Of a stretch of 64,000 nt of DNA, positions 10,095-18,250 are shown in pieces. Each line of letters begins with the position of its first letter. Within the stretch, counting starts at the first letter, position 1. The DNA lies in contig CAJXVZ010000011.1 in NCBI GenBank assembly GCA_913062845.1, positions 1 to 64,000 on the forward strand, in the 5' to 3' direction. The position numbers were made by a program, and so were the translations under genes. The stretch comes from an uncultured Psychroflexus sp. (GTDB lineage Bacteria > Bacteroidota > Bacteroidia > Flavobacteriales > Flavobacteriaceae). Under the pieces are notes generated by a model that ran no database searches, was not told where the DNA came from, and worked only from the letters and a program-made list of their open reading frames with translations.

Positions 10095-11399
10095 ATGCTC
10101 CACATTGTCATCATAGGAAACGGTATCTCTGGAATTACAGCAGCAAGACATATCCGAAAAAATTCTGAAGCCAAAATCACCATCATATCTGCAGAAACGA
10201 AATATTTTTTTTCCAGGACAGCTCTAATGTATGTGTATATGGGACATATGCAATGGGAAAACATCAAACCTTATGAAGACTGGTTTTGGGAAAAGAACAA
10301 CCTTGAACTGAAACAGGCTTATGTCAAAAAAATAAACCCTGATGATAAGTCCCTCACTTTTGAAAATGATTCTGAAATGAGTTACGATAAACTCATCATA
10401 GCCTGCGGTTCTAAACCCAATAAATTTGGCTGGCCTGGCCAGGATTTAGATGGTGTTGCAGGTTTATACTCAAAACAGGACCTGGACTATTTAGAAAAAC
10501 ATGCCCCGACCAATAAGCTTTGTAAAAGGGCAGTGATTGTTGGTGGTGGATTGATAGGCATTGAGTTGGCAGAAATGTTTTGCTCGAGAAATATTCCTGT
10601 GACCATGCTCGTTAGAGAAGAGAGTTTTTGGAACAGTGTTTTGCCAAAAGGTGAGTCTCAAATGATCAACGAACATATCCGGGAACATCATGTCGATTTG
10701 CGTCTTGGCGTAAATTTAGAATCCATCAATCCTGATCAAAACAATAAAGTGAAATCGGTTACGATAAAAGAAACCGGAGAGGTAATCGAATGTGATTATG
10801 TCGGACTAACCGCCGGTGTCTCGCCAAATATAGATTTTCTAAAATCAAGTGGTTTAGAGATGAGTAAAGGCATTTTGGTCAATCGCTTTTTAGAGACCAA
10901 CATTAAAGATATTTACGCCATAGGAGATTGTGCCGAACAGCGAGAACCGATTGGAAACCGACCCGCCGTTGAGGCAGTTTGGTACACCGGGCGTATGATG
11001 GGCGAAGTTGTCGCACAAACTATTTGTGGACGTAAAACCGCTTATAATCCTAGCCATTGGTTCAATTCTGCCAAATTTTTTGACATAGAATACCAAACTT
11101 ATGGCTGGGTGCACAGCGAAAAACGTTTACCGGATTATGAAAAACATTTCCATTGGAAACACCCTGAAAAAAATATATGTGTGACCATTGCCTATCATAA
11201 AGATAACCTTCAGTTTTTAGGTATAAACACCTTTGGCATACGTATGCGGCATGAGGTTTTTGAGCAATGGCTTAACGAAAAACAAGATTTAGATCATGTT
11301 ATTTATAACCTAGAACAGGCAAATTTTGATCCCGAGTTTTTTAAACGCTATGAAAGTGAAATATTGAAATCATATAAACAGGAATTGAGAGAAATTTAA
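10095..11399 (+). CDS. NAD(P)/FAD-dependent oxidoreductase
   Basis: This 434-residue pyridine-nucleotide-disulphide-type oxidoreductase has an N-terminal FAD-binding Rossmann fold (VIIGNGISGITAARHIR), a second NAD(P)-binding fold (AVIVGGGLIGIELAEMF, about residue 150) and the FAD-closing motif IYAIGDCAEQ (about residue 277). It resembles the flavin modules of nitrite and rubredoxin reductases. No redox-active CxxC pair is present at the usual disulphide position. A C-terminal extension of about 120 residues follows. The gene is 57 bp upstream of a membrane polyferredoxin, with only a palindromic repeat between, so the two probably form one electron-transfer unit. Partner and acceptor are unknown. 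Confidence 0.85.
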   Translation: MLHIVIIGNGISGITAARHIRKNSEAKITIISAETKYFFSRTALMYVYMGHMQWENIKPYEDWFWEKNNLELKQAYVKKINPDDKSLTFENDSEMSYDKLIIACGSKPNKFGWPGQDLDGVAGLYSKQDLDYLEKHAPTNKLCKRAVIVGGGLIGIELAEMFCSRNIPVTMLVREESFWNSVLPKGESQMINEHIREHHVDLRLGVNLESINPDQNNKVKSVTIKETGEVIECDYVGLTAGVSPNIDFLKSSGLEMSKGILVNRFLETNIKDIYAIGDCAEQREPIGNRPAVEAVWYTGRMMGEVVAQTICGRKTAYNPSHWFNSAKFFDIEYQTYGWVHSEKRLPDYEKHFHWKHPEKNICVTIAYHKDNLQFLGINTFGIRMRHEVFEQWLNEKQDLDHVIYNLEQANFDPEFFKRYESEILKSYKQELREI

Positions 11400-11409
11400 T
11401 TGTAGACCC

Positions 11410-11442
11410 AGACCTCACAGGTCTCGGAGACCTGTGAGGTCT
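11410..11442. repeat. perfect 15-bp palindromic hairpin repeat
   Basis: The arms are AGACCTCACAGGTCT and its exact reverse complement, separated by CGG. There is no T-run on either side, so it does not look like a classical terminator. It lies between two co-oriented genes. Similar AGACCTCACAGG-type palindromes are familiar from flavobacterial intergenic regions, which suggests a dispersed REP-like element rather than a gene-specific site; that comparison is from memory and not computed. Confidence 0.8.
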
Positions 11443-11456
11443 AAAAATCATAAACG

Positions 11457-13043
11457 ATGAGTACAACCCAAAATATATCCATAACCGGTCGCGCTGGAGA
11501 CAACCTGAATCCTCAGCAAAAAATATCAGCTATATTGGGTATGGCCGGCCTGTTGATTTTAGTTTTAGCGATTTTCAACTTGTCTTTCCGACCTAAAGTC
11601 CTTTGGCTTGGTCTGTCTTTATTGATGATGTTAAGTGGTATCATCTGGTACGCCAAGGCCAGTTACGCTGATACCAAAGCTGGTATAAAAAATAACGGTG
11701 TATTTTTTAAATCTATATCTTCACGTGGTTTATGGGCTTACCTGACCGGAGTTGGTTTAACCGGATTTTATATTGTTCTCTACTTTTATCCGGAATATCT
11801 TGGACTTGTAAAAGAAGGCGACAACACGGGAATTATTGCACTTTTCGATCCCCTAAGCAAAGCCTTAAGTGGTAATCCGGCCAGTCAATGGTTTGTATAC
11901 GGCACGCTTTACACACTTGTCATCTTAGGCTTTGGAATAAAGTTTCTATGGAAATACAGACACAGCAAATACCAACAGATCCGTACCATTTCAGTCATGT
12001 TTTTCCAGACGGCTTTTGCGTTTTTGATACCTGAATTTACGGCCCGTCTTAACGGAGATAATCTGAATTTACCCTACTACGACCTAAAAAACATATGGCC
12101 ATTATATTATTATAATTTTGACCAATACCGGGTAGATGCGATGATCAGCTCCGGAGATATTGGTTTGGCGTTTCTCATCTTTGGAGTAGCTTCTATATTT
12201 ATCATCACGCCAATTCTTACATATTTTTACGGCAAACGCTGGTATTGTTCTTGGGTCTGTGGTTGTGGTGGATTAGCTGAAACTTCCGGAGATAGTTTTA
12301 GACATCTTAGTGATAAATCCTTATTTGCCTGGCGATTGGAGCGCTGGCTCATTCATTTGGTTTTGGTGTTTGTTATTGTGATGACTACCGCTGTTGTATA
12401 TTCTTATCTTTCTACCGGGCAGTATTGGTTGAAGGGTGATGTATTTTTATGGAGTGTAGGAATCCTGTTGACACTGGTATTTACTGGTGTGATGGTCTTC
12501 AAAAGAGAGCAGTTCCAAAAAGACGCTAAGATCGGAGCCATTGGATTCATTACTGTGATTCTTGTATTGATTGGTCTACACCATTTTTATGGAACACAAT
12601 TATTTTTGTTTGATACTTACGAAATAAGAAGCACATACGGCTTTTTGATCGGCAGTATCTTTTCCGGAGTTGTTGGTACTGGTTTTTATCCCATTTTCGG
12701 TAATCGCGTCTGGTGCAGGTTTGGTTGTCCTATGGCTGCTATTCTTGGCTTTCAACAAAGGTTATTTTCGAAATTCAGAATTACCACAAACGGCGGACAG
12801 TGTATTTCCTGTGGGAATTGTTCTACCTATTGTGAAATGGGTATAGACGTTCGTGCTTATGCCCAAAAGGGTGAAAATATTGTACGTTCTTCATGTGTTG
12901 GTTGCGGAATTTGTTCAGCTGTTTGTCCACGTGGTGTTTTGAATCTGGAAAACGATTCTCTCAATGGACGCATAAACCCGAAAGATATCCTTCTGGGAAA
13001 TGATCTCGATTTGATGAAGTATGTGAATAACAGGAGGAAATAG
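11457..13043 (+). CDS. membrane polyferredoxin (NapH/NosR/CcoG-like), two [4Fe-4S] sites
   Basis: The protein (528 aa) has multiple membrane helices and four cysteine clusters. Two are the CxxxCxC/CxxxCP motifs characteristic of NapH/NosR-type proteins (WYCSWVCGCGG at about residue 263 and VWCRFGCPMA at about 418). Two are ferredoxin motifs of CxxCxxCxxxC type (CISCGNCSTYC at about 447 and CVGCGICSAVCP at about 480). It should pass electrons between a membrane pool and a soluble partner. The FAD oxidoreductase directly upstream is the obvious partner. No nitrate, nitrous oxide or cytochrome oxidase genes are nearby, so the terminal acceptor is unknown. Confidence 0.87.
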   Translation: MSTTQNISITGRAGDNLNPQQKISAILGMAGLLILVLAIFNLSFRPKVLWLGLSLLMMLSGIIWYAKASYADTKAGIKNNGVFFKSISSRGLWAYLTGVGLTGFYIVLYFYPEYLGLVKEGDNTGIIALFDPLSKALSGNPASQWFVYGTLYTLVILGFGIKFLWKYRHSKYQQIRTISVMFFQTAFAFLIPEFTARLNGDNLNLPYYDLKNIWPLYYYNFDQYRVDAMISSGDIGLAFLIFGVASIFIITPILTYFYGKRWYCSWVCGCGGLAETSGDSFRHLSDKSLFAWRLERWLIHLVLVFVIVMTTAVVYSYLSTGQYWLKGDVFLWSVGILLTLVFTGVMVFKREQFQKDAKIGAIGFITVILVLIGLHHFYGTQLFLFDTYEIRSTYGFLIGSIFSGVVGTGFYPIFGNRVWCRFGCPMAAILGFQQRLFSKFRITTNGGQCISCGNCSTYCEMGIDVRAYAQKGENIVRSSCVGCGICSAVCPRGVLNLENDSLNGRINPKDILLGNDLDLMKYVNNRRK

Positions 13044-13164
13044 TAAATCTTTCCAGGTCTTCAAAGTAAAGATTATAAAAGTTCTAGTTAAAGTATGTCA
13101 CTATTTATCTAAACTAACCCGGAAATTAATAATTTGAGAATTATAAAAAATTAAGCATTAAGCT

Positions 13165-13923
13165 ATGAAATCAAAATTTTTAAATGTCTTTAAAATTAAG
13201 ATCGCAATACTTCTAATGATGACTGGAATAAGTTTTTCTTTTCAGAATTGTATCGGTCAGGAAAAACAAAAGTCCGCCTCAGATTCGGAATTATATACTT
13301 TCAGAAATGATAATCCTAATGGCATAGGTAAATGGTTTATGGGAAGGGAAATTGCGCATGTCATGGGGTATCAGGGGATGGCCTGGCTAAACCGACCAGA
13401 TCGCGAACAGGAAGAAAATGTATCGCTCCTTCTAAAGAATATGAATATAAAACCCGATGATGTAATTGCCGATATTGGTGCAGGATCAGGATATCACGTA
13501 TTTAAAATGGCACCAATGGCGAATAAAGGAAAAATTTACGCCGTAGACATACAGCCGGAAATGCTGGCTGAGATAAAACGGATCAAAAAAATAAAAAAAG
13601 TTAATAACGTTGAATTAGTTCAGGGGACTGAAAAATCTTCAAATCTACCCGTTAACAAAATAGACAAAATCCTTATGGTAGATGTGTACCACGAATTTAG
13701 CTTTCCCTATGAAATGCTTCAATCTATCAAGTCTGCGCTTAAAGAAAATGGGAGAATATATTTGATAGAATACAGAGGTGAAGACAAAACCATTCCTATA
13801 AAAACCATTCACAAAATGACAGAAAAACAGGCTATGAAAGAGCTTGAGTTTGCAGGATTCAAACTTGTTCAAAATATTGAGAATTTACCCTGGCAACATT
13901 GTATGATTTTTGAAAAAGAATAA
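13165..13923 (+). CDS. class I SAM methyltransferase-like protein with export signal
   Basis: The 252-residue protein starts with a basic stretch and a hydrophobic segment (about residues 12-30) ending SFQNCIGQ, which looks like a signal peptide or loose lipobox. It then has a Rossmann methyltransferase domain: motif I VIADIGAGSGYH (about residue 99), AVDIQPEMLA (motif II) and ILMVDVYHEF (motif IV). The methyl acceptor is unknown. Export would be odd because S-adenosylmethionine is cytoplasmic; the segment might instead be an anchor facing inwards. It stands alone between the polyferredoxin gene (121 bp gap) and a bidirectional terminator. Confidence 0.8.
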   Translation: MKSKFLNVFKIKIAILLMMTGISFSFQNCIGQEKQKSASDSELYTFRNDNPNGIGKWFMGREIAHVMGYQGMAWLNRPDREQEENVSLLLKNMNIKPDDVIADIGAGSGYHVFKMAPMANKGKIYAVDIQPEMLAEIKRIKKIKKVNNVELVQGTEKSSNLPVNKIDKILMVDVYHEFSFPYEMLQSIKSALKENGRIYLIEYRGEDKTIPIKTIHKMTEKQAMKELEFAGFKLVQNIENLPWQHCMIFEKE

Positions 13924-13928
13924 AAAAA

Positions 13929-13960
13929 GGCTTCAACAAAACTGATGAAGCCCTTTTTTT
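13929..13960. terminator. bidirectional intrinsic terminator
   Basis: The stem GGCTTCA / TGAAGCC encloses a 10-nt loop and is flanked by a run of A on the left and a run of seven T on the right (13954-13960). It lies between the convergent methyltransferase-like and cupredoxin genes and can end transcription from both sides. Confidence 0.85.
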
Positions 13961-13977
13961 AATTTGTAGAATATTAG

Positions 13978-14595
13978 TTACTGGATCATGATTTTTTTGG
14001 TCAGGTAACTCTTTTTTCCTGATATTCTTACATAATACAATCCTGTTTCAAAATCGGATACATCTATAGGTTTATCTGTATCAAACCCTTTGTTGATTTG
14101 TTTTATTTTTTGTCCTAAAGCATTAAAAATTGTAATGGACAAATCAGACGAATTTATACCCTCAAACTCGATATAAAACTCATCTGAAGCTGGATTTGGA
14201 TACACAGTCAATGATTCCTGGAGAGAAAAATTTGCGGTATTTAATGTCCCTTCCGGAACAACTGTAATGGTACCAAACATACTTCCTGCATGTGGTGAAC
14301 AAACATAATCGTTCTCACCTACTTGTGTGAAAGTGTAAGAAAATGTTGATCCAGGTCCTTGTAATGGGCTGGAAAAACTTTCTGTGGCTCCGGGCTCACT
14401 CACAACATTGTGATTACCATTGGCATACCAGTTCCAAATTACAGTATCACCTTCTTCAATGGTTCGATTGGAATTTGCATCACCTGATGCACTGGGATTT
14501 GAGCCAAAGCTCCAATCGATGTTGTAAGTCTCTGTTTGTGCGTTTGCACAAATCGCTATGTTTAAACATAAAGTAATTAGTAAATATTTTTTCAT
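13978..14595 (-). CDS. secreted cupredoxin with T9SS type A sorting domain
   Basis: The protein (about 205 aa from the ATG at 14595; a GTG lies two codons upstream) has a signal peptide ending in ANAQ. A single plastocyanin-like domain (about residues 22-115) follows, and the C-terminal T9SS type A sorting domain starts at LTVYPNPASDEFYI and ends KKIMIQ. All four type 1 copper ligands appear to be present: His in GNHNVV, then Cys, His and Met in CSPHAGSMFG. It should be a blue copper electron carrier or copper binder exposed at the cell surface or released. It is convergent with the methyltransferase-like gene and has no operon partner. Confidence 0.88.
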   Translation of the reverse strand: MKKYLLITLCLNIAICANAQTETYNIDWSFGSNPSASGDANSNRTIEEGDTVIWNWYANGNHNVVSEPGATESFSSPLQGPGSTFSYTFTQVGENDYVCSPHAGSMFGTITVVPEGTLNTANFSLQESLTVYPNPASDEFYIEFEGINSSDLSITIFNALGQKIKQINKGFDTDKPIDVSDFETGLYYVRISGKKSYLTKKIMIQ

Positions 14596-14695
14596 AAGCA
14601 CAATTTTTTATAAAAATACCTACTAATCAATAAAATATATTCTTAAAAATGAATAGTTGTGAAAGAATTAACGCTGGTGAAAATTTACAGGGAAT

Positions 14696-15175
14696 TTATG
14701 AATTCAGTCTCCAGATCTCAAAATTCAGGGCAGTTGCAAAAATAACCCAAAGCAGGTAAGGAATAAGTAAATAAGCTGCAAGCCTATTCACCACTTTAAA
14801 CCATTTTATAGTCAAGCCAATGAGAATGAGTAAGATTAGAATGACCAATAGACCCCACAAAATTTCCTGCAAACTAAAAAAGACTATAGACCATAACGCA
14901 TTGAAAAGCAACTGAAATACAAAGTGATACAGCGCAGTTTTAACCCAGATATGATGTAAACCTCTGCTCCAGACAATACCTGCAGAAATTCCCATCATTA
15001 CATACAAAATGGTCCAGACTGGTGCAAATATCCAGTTTGGTGGCGTAAATGAAGGTTTTTTAATAGTCGTATACCAGGTGTCTACACTACTTTGGGTAGC
15101 GATACTCGCAAAAAAACCAATTAGTAGGCATATTACAATGCTTACAGTAACCCGCGTGACTAACTTTTTCTTCAT
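14696..15175 (-). CDS. TspO/MBR family membrane protein
   Basis: The 159-residue protein has five predicted membrane helices and the aromatic-rich TspO signature: WYTTIKKPSFTPPNWIFAPVWTILYVMMG at about residues 33-61 is split between the first loop and helix 2, and the later helices keep LFNALWSIVFF and LLPYLLW-like patterns (YLLIPYLLWVIFA). Family members bind porphyrins and sterol-like ligands and are involved in stress responses. It ends FEIWRLNS. It is monocistronic and divergent from the mevalonate genes. Family assignment is firm; ligand is unknown. Confidence 0.93.
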   Translation of the reverse strand: MKKKLVTRVTVSIVICLLIGFFASIATQSSVDTWYTTIKKPSFTPPNWIFAPVWTILYVMMGISAGIVWSRGLHHIWVKTALYHFVFQLLFNALWSIVFFSLQEILWGLLVILILLILIGLTIKWFKVVNRLAAYLLIPYLLWVIFATALNFEIWRLNS

Positions 15176-15239
15176 ATAGGACTAAATTAAACAAATATTT
15201 TAATTGTAAAAATTTTTCAATGTATGAAGACTAAATATA

Positions 15240-15247
15240 TACATTTG
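15240..15247 (+). promoter_or_regulatory. candidate -7 element (TAnnTTTG) for the mevalonate genes
   Basis: TACATTTG matches the Bacteroidota -7 consensus TAnnTTTG and lies about 20 bp before the GTG start of the decarboxylase gene, which would give a leader of roughly 13 nt. I find no convincing -33 TTG at the usual spacing, so this is a candidate only. Confidence 0.4.
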
Positions 15248-15266
15248 CAATTCATTTGATAAAATC

Positions 15267-16337
15267 GTGTTTGAACCTTTAGAAATCATAAACAGTCTTA
15301 GCAGTTGTAACACAGCATATTCTTCTCCAAGTAATATAGCGCTTATTAAGTATTGGGGGAAACATCCTGTTCAGCTGCCAGCCAATCCATCTGTCTCATT
15401 TACACTGGATAAATGTAAAACAGAAACAAGGCTCAAAGCAGAAAAAACTTCTGGTACTTTGGATTATTTTGACATTGAAGTAGTGGTCGATGGTAAAGCC
15501 AATGAAGATTTCAAACCAAAAATTATTCATTTTTTTAAGAGGATTGAGCCTTATTTTAATTTTTTGAAAGATTACAGGTTTAAAATTGAAACCTCCAACA
15601 CTTTCCCACACAGCAGCGGTATAGCTTCGTCGGCAAGTGGTTTTTCGGCTTTAGCGGCCTGCCTGATAAAAACAGAACAAAAACTTGCAGGCGATGAAAG
15701 CCATAAACTCAACCTGAACAAAGTTTCATTTATTTCCCGATTAGGCTCGGGAAGTGCTGCCAGAAGCGTGCAAGGGCCGCTAATGGTCTGGGGAAAACAT
15801 AATGATATATGTGGTAGTCAAGATGAAATCGCAATTAAATATGACCATATCCATCCTGTATTTCACGATTATCAGGACGTTATATTGTTGGTAGATAAAG
15901 GTCAGAAAAAGGTAAGCAGCACTGTGGGACACGGATTAATGAACAACCATCCTTTTGCGAATGCCAGGTTTAAACAAGCCCACGATAATATGTCTGCTTT
16001 GTTGATAGCATTAAGTGAAGGAAATCTGGATGATTTTATCAAAATCACTGAAAATGAGGCGCTTTCTCTTCACGCTATGATGATGAGTAGCAATCCTTAT
16101 TTTATATTAATGAAGCCAAATACACTTCATATCATAGAACATCTCTGGGATTTTAGAGAAAAAACAGGTATTCCTGTCAGTTTTACTTTGGATGCCGGAG
16201 CTAATGTCCATGTCTTATTTCCTAATGTTCACGTAACCAAAGTTTTAGAGTTAATTAATACCAAATTAATTAGATTTTGTCAAAATGAACACTATATTTG
16301 CGATAATATTGGTGATGGATTAAAAGCATTATCATAA
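15267..16337 (+). CDS. mvaD: diphosphomevalonate decarboxylase
   Basis: This GHMP-superfamily enzyme (356 aa) performs the ATP-dependent decarboxylation of mevalonate 5-diphosphate to isopentenyl diphosphate. The N-terminal motif SPSNIALIKYWGKH and NPSVSFTLD are diagnostic. The phosphate-binding motif is PHSSGIASSASGFSAL (about residue 112), and RLGSGSAARSVQGP carries the conserved Ser/Arg region. FTLDAGANVHVLFP near the C-terminus holds the catalytic-site aspartate. The start is a GTG; no in-frame ATG lies near the expected N-terminus. It is 10 bp upstream of the mevalonate kinase gene and forms an operon with it and the UbiA gene. Confidence 0.95.
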   Translation: MFEPLEIINSLSSCNTAYSSPSNIALIKYWGKHPVQLPANPSVSFTLDKCKTETRLKAEKTSGTLDYFDIEVVVDGKANEDFKPKIIHFFKRIEPYFNFLKDYRFKIETSNTFPHSSGIASSASGFSALAACLIKTEQKLAGDESHKLNLNKVSFISRLGSGSAARSVQGPLMVWGKHNDICGSQDEIAIKYDHIHPVFHDYQDVILLVDKGQKKVSSTVGHGLMNNHPFANARFKQAHDNMSALLIALSEGNLDDFIKITENEALSLHAMMMSSNPYFILMKPNTLHIIEHLWDFREKTGIPVSFTLDAGANVHVLFPNVHVTKVLELINTKLIRFCQNEHYICDNIGDGLKALS

Positions 16338-16347
16338 AACAATCATT

Positions 16348-17286
16348 ATGAAAGGTCCTTTATTTTACTCGAAAATTTTATTGTTTGGAGAGTACGGTAT
16401 CATAAAAGATTCGAGGGGTTTATCTATACCCTATAACTTTTACAATGGTGCTTTAAAAATAGATCAACTTGATACTCAGCAAAAGAAAGATTCTAATCAA
16501 AAGCTACTGAATTATGTCTATCACCTTACTGAGATTCACTATAATACCTCTATTCCTGTAGAATTTGATTTAGAAGAACTTCGTAAGGATTTAGAAAAAG
16601 GAATGTATTTTGACAGTAGCATACCTCAGGGCTATGGTGTTGGTAGTAGCGGAGCTTTGGTGGCTGCTATATATGATAAATATGCAACAGACAAAATAAC
16701 AGTTCTTGAGAATTTGAATCAGGAAAAGCTAAAGGTTCTAAAAGGTATTTTTGGAGAAATGGAATCTTTTTTCCACGGAAAATCCTCTGGTCTAGATCCA
16801 TTAAACAGTTATTTAAGCCTTCCTATCCTTATCAATTCAAAGGATAGCATAGAGCCTGCAGGCATTCCATCTCAAACCAATACTGGTAAGGGTGCTGTTT
16901 TTCTTTTGGACAGTGGTGTTGTTGGTGAAACAGCTCCAATGGTTAATATTTTTATGGAAAACATGAAACAGGATGGCTTTAGAAAAATGTTGAAAAACAG
17001 ATTTATTAAGCACACCGACGCTTGCGTTGAAAGCTTTCTGAATGGAGATGTCAAAAAATTGTTTTCTAATGTAAAATCCCTTTCTAAGGTTGTTCTCGAA
17101 AACTTTAAGCCAATGATTCCTAAAGATTTCCACGAATTATGGAAACATGGTTTAGACACAAATTCTTACTATCTAAAACTTTGCGGCTCTGGCGGAGGAG
17201 GTTATATGCTTGGGTTTACAGAAGATATAGAAAAAGCCAAATCTGCATTGAAAGGTCATAAAGTAGAAGTCGTTTACAACTTTTAA
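16348..17286 (+). CDS. mevalonate kinase-like GHMP kinase
   Basis: The 312-residue GHMP kinase begins KILLFGEYGIIKDSRG, the typical substrate-binding start of mevalonate kinases. It has the ATP-binding glycine motif PQGYGVGSSGALVAAIYD at about residues 89-106 and the C-terminal motif LCGSGGGGYMLGF at about 281. Its place between diphosphomevalonate decarboxylase and a prenyltransferase supports phosphorylation of mevalonate to 5-phosphomevalonate. A phosphomevalonate kinase role cannot be fully excluded from sequence alone, but the GYDIA-type kinase elsewhere in this window is the better candidate for that step. Gaps are 10 bp upstream and 17 bp downstream. Confidence 0.88.
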   Translation: MKGPLFYSKILLFGEYGIIKDSRGLSIPYNFYNGALKIDQLDTQQKKDSNQKLLNYVYHLTEIHYNTSIPVEFDLEELRKDLEKGMYFDSSIPQGYGVGSSGALVAAIYDKYATDKITVLENLNQEKLKVLKGIFGEMESFFHGKSSGLDPLNSYLSLPILINSKDSIEPAGIPSQTNTGKGAVFLLDSGVVGETAPMVNIFMENMKQDGFRKMLKNRFIKHTDACVESFLNGDVKKLFSNVKSLSKVVLENFKPMIPKDFHELWKHGLDTNSYYLKLCGSGGGGYMLGFTEDIEKAKSALKGHKVEVVYNF

Positions 17287-17303
17287 TATCCCTCCGTTTA
17301 TTT

Positions 17304-18215
17304 ATGAAAACTTCAAACAAGTCTTTGACTTTTAAATTCGTTGGCTTGTTTTTTAGCGCAAGAGGCTACAATATTTTAATGATTATTCTGGCGCAATACC
17401 TTGCATCAATATTCATTCTAGCTCCAGACAGTCTAACATTGAAACAAATTCTCTTTGATGAAAATTTATTAATCATTGTTTTATGCAGTGCTTTGGTCAT
17501 TGCCAGTGGTTACCTTATCAATAATTTTTATGATTCTGAAAAAGATCTCATCAACAAACCTCTAAAAACTTATATTGATAATAAGGTCAGCCCAAGAACC
17601 AAGCTTTCGATCTACTTTATTTTAAACTTTATCAGTATAATTTTAGCCAGTTATATTTCCTTCAGGGCTGTAATTTTTTTTTCAGCTTATATTTTTGGCA
17701 TATGGCTATATTCCCATAAACTAAAACGAATCACTTTCATTGGTAATATGATTGCAGCATCTCTGGCGATCACCCCTTTTTTTGCTGTTTTTGTCTACTA
17801 TAAACATTTTGAGCCGGTTATTTTTTTCCATGCTGTCTTTTTATTTCTACTGATCCTGATCCGCGAGATCACTAAAGATCTTGAAAACTTAAAAGGGGAT
17901 TTTGCCCAAAACTATAGTACCATTCCGGTGAAATTTGGTGAAAAATATACCAAATCGGTACTTAGTATTATATTTTTCCTCGCTTTTCTGACAACTTTGT
18001 TGTTGGTATATTTTTTCAATCTAGGATATATGAATTTTTACTTTTATACCTGCCTGGGCGCTTTTGTATTCTTAGTGATTTATTTGTGGAGCTCTCACAA
18101 GCGTATCCAGTTTAAAATCCTTCATATACTTCTGAAAATACTCATTATAGTTGGTGTTTTCAGTATTTTGCTAATCGATACTGATTTGGTATTAAAAAAG
18201 ATGATTGATTTTTAA
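17304..18215 (+). CDS. UbiA family prenyltransferase (geranylgeranylglycerol-phosphate transferase-like)
   Basis: The 303-residue protein has about eight membrane helices and both Asp-rich prenyl diphosphate-binding motifs: NNFYDSEKD (about residue 73) and REITKDLENLKGD (about residue 187). UbiA enzymes move a prenyl chain from prenyl diphosphate to an acceptor. Flavobacterial homologues beside mevalonate genes are commonly labelled geranylgeranylglycerol-phosphate geranylgeranyltransferase; quinone or haem synthesis are the alternatives. The position as third gene of the mevalonate operon ties it to isoprenoid supply. It is convergent with the aldo/keto reductase gene. Confidence 0.88.
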   Translation: MKTSNKSLTFKFVGLFFSARGYNILMIILAQYLASIFILAPDSLTLKQILFDENLLIIVLCSALVIASGYLINNFYDSEKDLINKPLKTYIDNKVSPRTKLSIYFILNFISIILASYISFRAVIFFSAYIFGIWLYSHKLKRITFIGNMIAASLAITPFFAVFVYYKHFEPVIFFHAVFLFLLILIREITKDLENLKGDFAQNYSTIPVKFGEKYTKSVLSIIFFLAFLTTLLLVYFFNLGYMNFYFYTCLGAFVFLVIYLWSSHKRIQFKILHILLKILIIVGVFSILLIDTDLVLKKMIDF

Positions 18216-18250
18216 AAATACCGGAAACGGCAACAAAATGCCAGAATTAA

